This document shows, in pieces, positions 43,092-51,200 of a stretch of 64,000 nt of DNA; position 1 is the first letter of the stretch; the number at the start of each line of letters is the position of its first letter. Origin of the DNA: Prochlorococcus sp. AG-363-M17 (GTDB lineage: Bacteria; Cyanobacteriota; Cyanobacteriia; PCC-6307; Cyanobiaceae); contig QCFS01000003.1 of the NCBI GenBank assembly GCA_003278365.1, forward strand, positions 1-64,000, in the 5' to 3' direction. A program made the position numbers and the translations under genes. The notes under the pieces are model-generated. The model saw only the letters and a list, made by a program, of their open reading frames with translations. It made no database searches and was not told where the DNA came from.

Positions 43092-43421
43092 ATGGGAGCA
43101 GTAGTTGCTGAAGAAAATGTGCTTGCGGCAAGTCAAGCCAGTGGGCTTCTCAAGGCCTTAGCCGATCCTCTTCGTATGGAAGTCATTCAATCTTTATCAG
43201 AAGGAGAGTGTTGTGTTTGTGATCTGATGAAAAAGACAGATCTTGCACAATCACGCCTTTCATTTCATCTCAAGGTTCTAAAAGATTCAGGATTAATTAC
43301 AGACCGTCAAAGCGGACGTTGGGTGTACTACAAATTGGATCTAAAAGCGTTTCAATTATTAGAAGATTGGATAGCTGATCTGAAAAAGAGTTGTAAGAAT
43401 GCAGCAAAGCCTTGTTCTTAA
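43092..43421 (+). CDS. arsR: ArsR-family transcriptional repressor
   Basis: LLKALADPLRMEVIQSLSEGECCVCDLMKKTDLAQSRLSFHLKVLKDSGLITDRQSGRWVYYKL. Confidence 0.93.
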   Translation: MGAVVAEENVLAASQASGLLKALADPLRMEVIQSLSEGECCVCDLMKKTDLAQSRLSFHLKVLKDSGLITDRQSGRWVYYKLDLKAFQLLEDWIADLKKSCKNAAKPCS

Positions 43422-43645
43422 TCCGTACTTATAGGATCTGACTTTAATGATTGATCAACTCTTTAAAATATCAACAACATTGTCTTCTTCAAGGTATTAA
43501 TTGGTGTTCTTGTTGCCCTCGCTAATGAACGATACCCCAATCAGTAAAACCGTTCATATTGATAAGTAAATATACTAAATAGTAGCAATATGTCTCAGTG
43601 ATTCAGAAGATTGTAGAAGAACTTCTGTTTAACTCAATAGTCATT

Positions 43646-43972
43646 TTACTTTGTTAATTGATGAGTACAACTAGAGTCTTCTAAGCTCATATCTACTAAC
43701 CAATCTTTATCGATGCCAAGGAGTTCAATAGCCTTTAATTCAAAACCATCAAGTTCAAAGTAGTTGTAAGGAACCTTTACCCGTAAGGTTAATTGCCCCT
43801 CTTCTCTTGAAATGGAGTGATTGGAAAATTCAAGTTCTTCCAAATTTCCATCAACATCATTTGAGATAGTTAGTCTTAAGATCTTCTTTAGATTCCATGG
43901 GGATTTATCCATGAAACTTGCTTGATCTTCCCAGTATTGTTTATAAGCATGGAACCCTTTCTTGATGTTCAT
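43646..43972 (-). CDS. hypothetical protein, copy 2 of a duplicated gene
   Basis: Near identical to 36398..36724. Confidence 0.65.
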   Translation of the reverse strand: MNIKKGFHAYKQYWEDQASFMDKSPWNLKKILRLTISNDVDGNLEELEFSNHSISREEGQLTLRVKVPYNYFELDGFELKAIELLGIDKDWLVDMSLEDSSCTHQLTK

Positions 43973-44007
43973 TGCTCACTCCATTTAAAGTTGATTAAGG
44001 GTTATAG
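43651..44007. repeat. 357-bp direct repeat, copy 2
   Basis: One mismatch to 36403-36759. Confidence 0.92.
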
Positions 44008-44048
44008 GAAGGTTGCAAGCCTTCAGATGATGAGCCATGTAGAAAGCT

Positions 44049-44324
44049 CTAGGAAGCACCCTTCCCTTGAGGAAGTCTCAATAACGAAAGTCCTGTTATA
44101 AGAAGCATCAAAGTCAATATACCTATCAATGGTGAATATATGGACTGCAAGTTAATAACTCCAAAATTCCCAGTGTGAAGTTTAATTAGCCAAAAAGCAT
44201 CTATACCAACTGCCAAAAGAATTGAATAAATCGATCCACTTAGAATTGTTAATAAGAGTGGAATGGCTAGGAAAAAAGCAATTCTCCTATGCCAAAAACG
44301 ACTTACTGGTGAAGCTCCTCTCAT
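44049..44324 (-). CDS. PepSY-associated TM-like membrane protein
   Basis: RFWHRRIAFFLAIPLLLTILSGSIYSILLAVG..., three hydrophobic helices. Confidence 0.5.
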   Translation of the reverse strand: MRGASPVSRFWHRRIAFFLAIPLLLTILSGSIYSILLAVGIDAFWLIKLHTGNFGVINLQSIYSPLIGILTLMLLITGLSLLRLPQGKGAS

Positions 44325-44326
44325 GT

Positions 44327-44527
44327 TTATCTTTCCCTAAGTGCTTTGTGTAGCTCTTTTTCATTAGCACAAGGCATCCAATAGTCTCCATTCTTGTGAA
44401 TACCCTCGCATTGCAATTCAGCTGACTGTTGGCGAGCTTCATTTTGGGTCTTGTAAATTCCTTTTGGATGAGCTTGAACAGGAGAAGCAAGCGCAAGTAT
44501 TAACGGTGCAAGTAGTAAACGGTGCAT
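44327..44527 (-). CDS. DUF3721-like small secreted protein
   Basis: Signal peptide, then HPKGIYKTQNEARQQSAELQCEGIHKNGDYWMPCANEKELHKAL. Confidence 0.7.
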   Translation of the reverse strand: MHRLLLAPLILALASPVQAHPKGIYKTQNEARQQSAELQCEGIHKNGDYWMPCANEKELHKALRER

Positions 44528-44974
44528 AAAATCAGGAGTTCGACAGCTCAGTGCTTGGCACTCCATCGACATAAGCAGTCTTATACAATCTAATGAGCAT
44601 CACCGAAACGTCCCGCTAGGACGAGGTGATTACTTCTGCTTGCGAGGAATGAATACCTTCATTTAGAGGCTTAAAAGTGTGAATAGAGTATGAACAGATT
44701 TTGTGAATTCCTTGTAATTGCTTTTCCTCATTCAAATCCACTTGTTCATTAGTCAGCACAGTTAATTTCCTGTTTGCCATGGGATCTCAGCGAAAAGTGG
44801 CGGTTTGGATAGACCCTCGATCTCAGCAGGGGATTTCTGTTTTTTCTATCTTGGTCTATTTGTATTGAAGTTGCAGTTGCTTTTGGGCCATCTCTTTTAG
44901 TGGGCCTTGGGGGAGCTCATTGAGAAGATTTGCCAGGGTTGGAGTAGGAGGACGATTTCGCAGTTGTATTCGAT

Positions 44975-46054
44975 TTATGAAAATCCTTTAGGAGATGTTT
45001 TTATGCGATTTTTAAAATCCCAAACATTAATTCCTCCGTTTGCATTAACGGCAGCTAGACCACAGTCATCAGGTCGCCAAGCAATTGCTTCGATACGGCC
45101 TCCTACGAATGCACCGCCAAGTGGCTCACCATGACCATTCTTCTGGAGAAGCCAAACAAAAACCGAACCATCCCTTGATCCAGAGGCTAATAGTGACCCT
45201 CGCTTGGAGAAGGTGAGGCTGGAAATCGCTCCAATGTGAAGGTCTAACTCTCCTGGTACCGTTCCTTCAGGGCCATTCCCCTGAAAGCTCCAAACCGTTA
45301 CACGTTCACTTCCACCAGTAGCCAGTAGTGTGCCAGTGTGATCAAAAGCAAGATGGCATGGCTTGCCTGGATAGCCAGACATCTCAAGGTCTTTCTCAGT
45401 TGAACGACGCCAAAAATGAACAGTGTTGTCCTGACTACCGCAGGCCACAATATCTCCGTCAGGGCTTAGTACCATGGACACAAGTGAACCTTGCCATTCC
45501 AGCTTCTGATTTACCTGGTCACGAATTACATCATAAAAAGTGACTCGGCCGTAGCATGCAGTTGCTAATTCATTCGATTTTGACCAAGCAATCGCGCTGA
45601 CAGTACTAGGATGTTTATCTGAGCGCCAATGTTCTTCTCCATCGGCACCAAAAACATAGACGTACTGCGAAAAGACTGCGGCTAAGAATTGTCCATCTGG
45701 TGACCATTGGAGATGTTCAACCCATCCTTTACCGAGTTCCAATGCCTTATTGGACTCCCCTTCTTTACTTTTCCAAATCAGAACACGTCCATCCTGACCT
45801 GCAGTAGCAAAAATATCTCCATCTGGATGAATGGACATCGCAAGTAAGCCACCTTCATGGACTTCCTTTCGATGCCAAAGGGTGGTTCCAGACTTGCCTT
45901 CAAAGGCATAAAGGCCTCCTGCAGCATCACCCACTAAAAAAGCATTGCCTTCTAGTGCCCATCCGCAAACAATGACATAATCGGCGACTTCAGTACTCCA
46001 CCCCTCGTGAAGCATACCCCGACCCTGAGGGCCGAGTTCTCTTATGTCAGGCAT
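44975..46054 (-). CDS. WD40-repeat protein
   Basis: Repeated SPDGDIVACGSQDNTVHFW / KRGSLLASGSRDGSVFVW units; stop-start overlap with the CobW gene. Confidence 0.9.
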   Translation of the reverse strand: MPDIRELGPQGRGMLHEGWSTEVADYVIVCGWALEGNAFLVGDAAGGLYAFEGKSGTTLWHRKEVHEGGLLAMSIHPDGDIFATAGQDGRVLIWKSKEGESNKALELGKGWVEHLQWSPDGQFLAAVFSQYVYVFGADGEEHWRSDKHPSTVSAIAWSKSNELATACYGRVTFYDVIRDQVNQKLEWQGSLVSMVLSPDGDIVACGSQDNTVHFWRRSTEKDLEMSGYPGKPCHLAFDHTGTLLATGGSERVTVWSFQGNGPEGTVPGELDLHIGAISSLTFSKRGSLLASGSRDGSVFVWLLQKNGHGEPLGGAFVGGRIEAIAWRPDDCGLAAVNANGGINVWDFKNRIKTSPKGFS

Positions 46055-47424
46055 TTGTCGAACCCACTTTGCAAGGCCTCTTCATCAAGGTTCCGACCGA
46101 TGAACACGAGTTGATTGCGGCGAGGTTCATTACCCCACTCCCTATCAGGCTGTGAGGTAAAGAGCATATGTACACCTTGAAAAACTATTCGCCGCGGCTC
46201 GCCGGCAAAGCTGATGAAACCCTTCATGCGAAAGATGTCCACACCTTTCTCTGAGAGAAGTCGGCTCAGCCAAGCGTTGAGCTTTTCAGGATCGACATTG
46301 CCATTCCGCTCAATAGCAATTGAACCCACTTCATCATCGTGTTCGTGTTGTGCTACCCAAGTTCGCTCTGCTATAGGAGGAATTAAAAGGTCATTCTGTT
46401 GAGTACTTCCTGACTCAGTAACTGAAGTATCCATTCTCCTCACTTTGATATCGAATTCCTCGGCCGTGTGCTGAGTGAATAAACCAAGATGCCCAGATTT
46501 CTCAACTTCAAGCGAGAACGACTTACTCCCATCGGACTGCAGCTGAAGATTCACATGCTTGTTCAGTGGGATTTTGTCACCTGGATGTAGGAGCTCAGCA
46601 GGTTCAGCGTAAAGTCGTACACATGATTCTGCACCTTCATTGAGAGATTCTTCGTCTGTGCCTTGGTCAGCTACAACGACGAGAGACATCATCGGGTCAG
46701 GCCCCTCTTCGAGACTAACTTCGTAACGACCAGGCTCAAGTTGAAAAACACCCGTCCACTCAAATGGATACTCTGGTTCTAGGAAGCTGGGGCGGCGCTC
46801 CAAAACCTGGTCAAGGTCAAAAGCACCGAGGTTTAGAACAGTTTCAACAGAGACATCCGCTTGCTTACTACGTACGACACGCGCCATACGGTTCATGTCA
46901 CGTAGTCGTGCTTCAAGAGTATCGAGTGACTCATCAGAAACGAGATCAGTTTTGTTCAGAACCAGGACGTCGGCAAATGCAACCTGCTCGGAACTCTCAT
47001 CACTGCGTCCCAGTTGCTGATCAATATGAGCTGCATCAACAAGCGTAACGATCCCATCGAGTGAAAATTCTGAACGAATTTCATCGTCCATGAAGAATGT
47101 TTGAGCAACCGGACCGGGGTCAGCAAGCCCCGTGGTCTCAACCAATACATAGTCGAACTTATCGCGTCTCTTCATGAGGTTGCCAAGTACGCGAATTAGA
47201 TCTCCTCGAACGGTGCAGCAAATGCAACCATTAGACATTTCAAAGACTTCTTCGTCGGCATTGATAACCAGTCCCTGATCAATACCGACTTCACCATATT
47301 CATTTTCAATGACGGCGATTCGCTTACCATGCTCTTCGCTCAGAATCTTGTTAAGAAGAGTCGTCTTTCCAGAACCAAGAAATCCAGTAAGGATAGTTAC
47401 GGGTACTTTTTGAGTACCATTCAT
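46042..47424 (-). CDS. CobW/COG0523 G3E-family GTPase (putative metal chaperone)
   Basis: PVTILTGFLGSGKTTLLNKIL...GCICCTVRGDLI...LVETTGLADPGPV...LNKTDLV. Confidence 0.93.
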   Translation of the reverse strand: MNGTQKVPVTILTGFLGSGKTTLLNKILSEEHGKRIAVIENEYGEVGIDQGLVINADEEVFEMSNGCICCTVRGDLIRVLGNLMKRRDKFDYVLVETTGLADPGPVAQTFFMDDEIRSEFSLDGIVTLVDAAHIDQQLGRSDESSEQVAFADVLVLNKTDLVSDESLDTLEARLRDMNRMARVVRSKQADVSVETVLNLGAFDLDQVLERRPSFLEPEYPFEWTGVFQLEPGRYEVSLEEGPDPMMSLVVVADQGTDEESLNEGAESCVRLYAEPAELLHPGDKIPLNKHVNLQLQSDGSKSFSLEVEKSGHLGLFTQHTAEEFDIKVRRMDTSVTESGSTQQNDLLIPPIAERTWVAQHEHDDEVGSIAIERNGNVDPEKLNAWLSRLLSEKGVDIFRMKGFISFAGEPRRIVFQGVHMLFTSQPDREWGNEPRRNQLVFIGRNLDEEALQSGFDKCLT

Positions 47425-47460
47425 AGCCTTAACAGCCGAAAAACAGTTCCATTATATTGA

Positions 47461-47479
47461 ATATAATTACCATTATCAT
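47461..47479 (-). promoter_or_regulatory. candidate Zur/Fur-type box upstream of CobW
   Basis: Minus strand CATGATAATGGTAATTATAT resembles a TGATAAT-type Fur/Zur dyad, 37 bp upstream of the start. Confidence 0.45.
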
Positions 47480-47619
47480 GCTCATTTCCATTTTAGGACG
47501 TGCTTCACCCAAGCTTTCTTGGGTGCCAAATATGTAGAAAATTTAGATTTTGCGATTTTTATCTCCTAGGTTGTGGATCAACCAGCCGTGAGTTTTGATT
47601 TTTGATTTCAAATCAAAGC

Positions 47620-48072
47620 TCAAACGTCAATAACCCTGCCGCCTTCCAGCGCATTCAATGACTCTCTAATAGCCCTTAATTGCTCAGCGTTTTCCCTTTC
47701 AGTGACACCCTTATCAATGATGGCAAAGACTGCCTGGCAAGCGCTTACAGCAGCATAGTTTTTCGTGTTGGGATCTAAGGCGATTTGGAGTAGACGTTCT
47801 GCTACTGCAGGGGCACTTGCAATCAAAACAGAGTGACTTTGATCGAGATGGTCTTTGGTTTGTTCTTCGAGGAATTGCAGGCTGTCTGGATGTACTCTCA
47901 CATATCGCCTCAACGTTCTGTAGTCCATATCCACTGCGGCTGCTGCATCTTTCCAAGACGCACCACCACTCCTAAGAGTTAACGCCCTTTGAACATCAGG
48001 AGGCAATGGGATTTCTTCTATGGGTGGACGACCTCGACTCTCACGTTTTCTGTGGCTTGTAATTGTCATCAA
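47620..48072 (-). CDS. HTH DNA-binding protein, terminase-small-subunit-like
   Basis: RGRPP...GGASWKDAAAAVDMDYRTLRRYVR HTH followed by a helical region. Confidence 0.55.
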   Translation of the reverse strand: MMTITSHRKRESRGRPPIEEIPLPPDVQRALTLRSGGASWKDAAAAVDMDYRTLRRYVRVHPDSLQFLEEQTKDHLDQSHSVLIASAPAVAERLLQIALDPNTKNYAAVSACQAVFAIIDKGVTERENAEQLRAIRESLNALEGGRVIDV

Positions 48073-48357
48073 TTCATCAATCTAGGAATACTTTTATGAG
48101 GCTCAATATGACCGCTAATCATAAGCTGAGGCTTGAAATCTTGGGGGTGTAGCACACTAGAAATCATTGATGAAAATATTGAGAGCTAGATACAGGTTCC
48201 CTGGACGCTGATCTCAATCCCAATAATCTCCTACACCTCCCCCCTTCTTACGAAGACAGCTAAAACAGCTGCTATAGCTTTGGCGTAATCAAATAAACCG
48301 CTATTCCAATTAAAACCAACGTATCGACAACACTAATTCCTATGAGCAGGGATGGAC

Positions 48358-48531
48358 TCATTTGGGTTCGTCCTGCTTTTTCATGCTTCGCCACACCAGC
48401 GGGTTATTCCCTTTCGTCATTACTGTTATCGCTTTGCCTAAAAACCAACTTCCCACCAGGAAGCCCACAGCGGCTACGGCATACAACACATTTGCTTGTG
48501 TAGTAGTGGCTAGAAAAGTTGGAAAGTTCAT
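48358..48531 (-). CDS. small membrane protein
   Basis: MNFPTFLATTTQANVLYAVAAVGFLVGSWFLGKAITVMTKGNNPLVWRSMKKQDEPK. Confidence 0.5.
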   Translation of the reverse strand: MNFPTFLATTTQANVLYAVAAVGFLVGSWFLGKAITVMTKGNNPLVWRSMKKQDEPK

Positions 48532-48564
48532 ATCCCTATTAAAGAGGGCCGCCAAACTATTTTG

Positions 48565-48699
48565 CTACTTCTCTTTCTTGGAAGAATCTTCCTTGCTCGA
48601 ATCTTTTTCTATTAGCGGTACAAGTGCATCAAGAACACTGCGGGCCACCTTCATGCGTGCCCTGTTTAACCCGTCCCACAAGAGCTTGAAGGGGTTCAT
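48565..48699 (-). CDS. 44-aa small protein (not in ORF track)
   Basis: MNPFKLLWDGLNRARMKVARSVLDALVPLIEKDSSKEDSSKKEK*. Confidence 0.4.
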   Translation of the reverse strand: MNPFKLLWDGLNRARMKVARSVLDALVPLIEKDSSKEDSSKKEK

Positions 48700-48867
48700 T
48701 TATTTGCCCTCGACGTTAATTACTAAATCCCATTCTGTGAGGTCTTCTGGATTCGGTTGGTCTTCTGCTGCATTGTTTTTAACACACCTGAGAATGGGGG
48801 GATGTTGAGCAACTGAAAGCTTTGCAACTTTGGCTCGTAGACGTTCCAATCGAAGTGTGTAATTCAT
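48700..48867 (-). CDS. 55-aa small protein (not in ORF track)
   Basis: MNYTLRLERLRAKVAKLSVAQHPPILRCVKNNAAEDQPNPEDLTEWDLVINVEGK*; stop directly abuts the next ATG. Confidence 0.45.
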   Translation of the reverse strand: MNYTLRLERLRAKVAKLSVAQHPPILRCVKNNAAEDQPNPEDLTEWDLVINVEGK

Positions 48868-49003
48868 CTAAGTAAATTTGTTTCCTGAGAGATTAAACAG
48901 TCTTCAAAATGGCGATAAATGACATTAATTAATTAACTGTGTTTTACGAATCCATTAGTTCACGTTCCAGCGACTTACGCGCGTGGAGAGGTTGTAGATA
49001 GTC

Positions 49004-49196
49004 GTCCCATCCTAGCAAAATCCAGTAATGAAGAGGGATCTGGTACGGGACAGACCCCTGAGACACAGCCAGTTTGTCCCACCCCTGAGATAAAAGACCC
49101 CGTCCCACCCCTTTGTCCCATGCCAGAACCCAGTGGTGATGAGGGAAGTGCTATAAATGGGACGTTTGGGAAATATCCCCGCGCGCGCGTAGGGAC
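49004..49196. repeat. iteron-like GTCCCA/TGGGAC cluster
   Basis: GTCCC at 49004, 49076, 49102 and 49115, GGGAC at 49047, 49159 and 49192, plus two ACCCCTGAGA units; locally GC-rich with a CGCGCGCGCG run. Confidence 0.5.
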
Positions 49197-49231
49197 AGCG
49201 TTGCAATCAAGAATGGCGAATGAGAGGGCAG

Positions 49232-49453
49232 TTAATTCATGAGAGTTGGAGCTACCCAATTGGCAAAGACCTTTTCTACTTCTTCGAGATTCCAAAGATA
49301 TTTGCAAGTCTTCGCTATCCCTGATTTGTAGTAGTGAACACCTTGTTCAAAATATCCTTCCTTTCTTTTCTGAAGCAGGGTGAGTGGATGTATTCCCAAT
49401 GCGAAAGCACATTGAGACGTGCCGATCCATTGGACCGAATTAAGAGTTAGCAC
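49232..49453 (-). CDS. small DNA-binding protein, possible excisionase/RDF
   Basis: 73 aa; winged-helix/excisionase-like size and composition (FALGIHPLTLLQKRKEGYFEQGVHYYKSGIAKTCKYLWNLEEVEKVF). Confidence 0.5.
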   Translation of the reverse strand: MLTLNSVQWIGTSQCAFALGIHPLTLLQKRKEGYFEQGVHYYKSGIAKTCKYLWNLEEVEKVFANWVAPTLMN

Positions 49454-49456
49454 GAA

Positions 49457-49666
49457 TTATGCGAGGGGTATTCCTTTTGCTCTTGCTACGGCTTGAACAG
49501 ATTTCGGCCAATTGTCTAATTCCCAGACAATTCCATCACGCCCTTCAGTAAGACGGTCAAGATCCTTGTCGATTTGAGATGCAGACTGCTGAGAGACAAG
49601 TGGGACGGCAACTGATATGCCATTCACTTGTGATCTATTGGCGAACTTGTTCTGTTTTCGTGGCAT
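49457..49666 (-). CDS. small hypothetical protein at the element right end
   Basis: MPRKQNKFANRSQ...DLDRLTEGRDGIVWELDNWPKSVQAVARAKGIPLA; stop 4 nt upstream of the next gene's start. Confidence 0.45.
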   Translation of the reverse strand: MPRKQNKFANRSQVNGISVAVPLVSQQSASQIDKDLDRLTEGRDGIVWELDNWPKSVQAVARAKGIPLA

Positions 49667-49920
49667 AGAGCCCAAGGCAACAACAGAACCCGCTCATCAA
49701 TCCACCAAAAACAAAAGATTTCGAGGCCTTTTGCTGGCAGTCCGACTCCCAAATGGGAGGTTGGTTTAGCAGGAATAACCTGGGCACCCAACTGGATTAA
49801 AAGAACTATAGAGATTTTTTTAGTTTTTTAATCGGGCAATAACACCATCTGCAGTGTCTAATCTTCTTCTTCCTCAAAACCTAGTGAAAGGCTCAATAGA
49901 ACTCAGAACTAATCGTTCAG

Positions 49921-49942
49921 GAGGGCCCAATGAGGGTCCAAT
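49921..49942. repeat. candidate integrase arm-type site (right)
   Basis: GAGGGCCCAAT-GAGGGTCCAAT, tandem 11-bp units. Confidence 0.55.
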
Positions 49943-49969
49943 CCCAATTCGAGATCTCCAAAAAACGAG

Positions 49970-50043
49970 TCGGGGCGACAGGATTCGAACCTGCGACCTA
50001 GTGCTCCCAAAGCACCCGCGCTACCAAGCTGCGCCACGCCCCG
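49970..50043 (-). tRNA. tRNA-Pro(TGG)
   Basis: CGGGGCGTGGCGCAGCTTGGTAGCGCGGGTGCTTTGGGAGCACTAGGTCGCAGGTTCGAATCCTGTCGCCCCGA on the minus strand. Confidence 0.95.
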
Positions 50044-50405
50044 CTATACATAACATCTTAAAGCTTAGTCGAAAACATAGCCCGGGAACAACTCAAACTC
50101 CCCACCAAGCTATTGAATGCAGAACAAGGGAAAGCTGGGTCAGATAACTCAAAGATCTATTAATTCCAAGCGTGCTGAGTTCAAATAAGAGCTAGAAAAA
50201 TTTAACCAAAGACGATTAACCCTTCAGTACGAGCACTATATCGACAGTGGAGCCATGTTCATTAACTTCATCTAGACCTCTATTGCATAAAGAGAATCTT
50301 TATTAGTCTAGAGAAATGTTTTAAATAATAGTCAGCGAGAGGCATTGCACCTCTCATGCCGCTTATACGGGCTGACCGAAAGTAAGAGGTAAGAGGAGGT
50401 AGGTG

Positions 50406-50921
50406 TTACTGAGCTGCCGATGCAGTTGCTCTATTAGCCCTTCTGGCTCTTCTCGCAGGTCTTGGCGTCACTGCCTTAGTGACGCGCTTTGACGCTGATG
50501 ACACTTGCTTGACAGCACTCTTCTTAGCAACCGGCTTCTTTGCAGCGACCTTTGCAACTGTTTTCTTGGTTAAAGAAGCCTTCTTAGAAGTTTTTACCTT
50601 TGTTGACTTAGCAACCTTTTTGGCCGCAGTACTTTTGCGGTTGCGATGGGCAAGTATTAAGGCCCACTCCTCTGCAGAGACATTAGCGGGTTTGTTGCCG
50701 TGGATTTCAGATTGTTTTGCAGCTTTCTCGATGTCTTTAATAAGGTTCTTCCAAGAAGTAGCAAAACGTTTGTCTGATTGAGACTTTGCGCCGCTTTCTA
50801 CAAGAGTTTCGACAACGCCCTGTGCTGTTACTTTCTTACGACGACGATTGAAAATCTCCTTTTGCAATTGAGCAATCATGGCATCTGCCTTAGCGCTCAC
50901 TTTGATGGTTAGTTGGGCCAT
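50406..50921 (-). CDS. histone H1-like Lys/Ala-rich DNA-binding protein
   Basis: C-terminal half is AAKKVAKSTKVKTSKKASLTKKTVAKVAAKKPVAKKSAVK...RPARRARRANRAT. Confidence 0.65.
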   Translation of the reverse strand: MAQLTIKVSAKADAMIAQLQKEIFNRRRKKVTAQGVVETLVESGAKSQSDKRFATSWKNLIKDIEKAAKQSEIHGNKPANVSAEEWALILAHRNRKSTAAKKVAKSTKVKTSKKASLTKKTVAKVAAKKPVAKKSAVKQVSSASKRVTKAVTPRPARRARRANRATASAAQ

Positions 50922-51020
50922 TAGTTGTAGAACTATCTATACAACATCTAGCAAAGTACTGGGCCTTAGGTCAATTATTGACTACCTGCATAGAGGGATA
51001 CCAAGAGAGTTGTCGATTAT

Positions 51021-51200
51021 CTAAATGCCTTCACTCCAATCGACCTCAACCCCGTATTGGCTTGCAATACCTAGCAAGTCGGCGAACTCTAGATCTAAGA
51101 AATATCCCATAATCGATTGATAGGCGTTGAAGCTCTCAATGTTACGACGATCTTTATACATAGCTCTAGTGATCCGAAAAGCAAGTTCATTCTTAGACAT
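51021..51200 (-). CDS. small hypothetical protein (not in ORF track)
   Basis: 59 aa: MSKNELAFRITRAMYKDRRNIESFNAYQSIIGYFLDLEFADLLGIASQYGVEVDWSEGI*. Confidence 0.5.
   Translation of the reverse strand: MSKNELAFRITRAMYKDRRNIESFNAYQSIMGYFLDLEFADLLGIASQYGVEVDWSEGI

Larger units (their letters stand above)
34918..50014. mobile_element. tRNA-Pro-integrated element (tycheposon-like genomic island)
   Basis: Perfect 47-bp direct repeat of the tRNA-Pro 3' end at 34918-34964 and 49968-50014; tyrosine recombinase next to the left repeat; excisionase-like and terminase-like small genes at the right end. Confidence 0.9.

Noticed and set aside
48362-48808. Plus-strand 148-aa ORF
   Set aside because: Antisense to three consecutive small minus-strand genes with abutting starts/stops; composition looks like a shadow frame.
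48975-49307. Minus-strand 110-aa ORF over the GTCCCA cluster
   Set aside because: Starts inside the excisionase-like gene, low-complexity repeats dominate, and a second overlapping frame is equally open; treated as non-coding repeat region.
49854-50147. Plus-strand ORF across tRNA-Pro (...SRGDRIRTCDLVLPKHPRYQAAPRPAI)
   Set aside because: Classic artefact of translating the tRNA-Pro antisense; same for 34866..35057.
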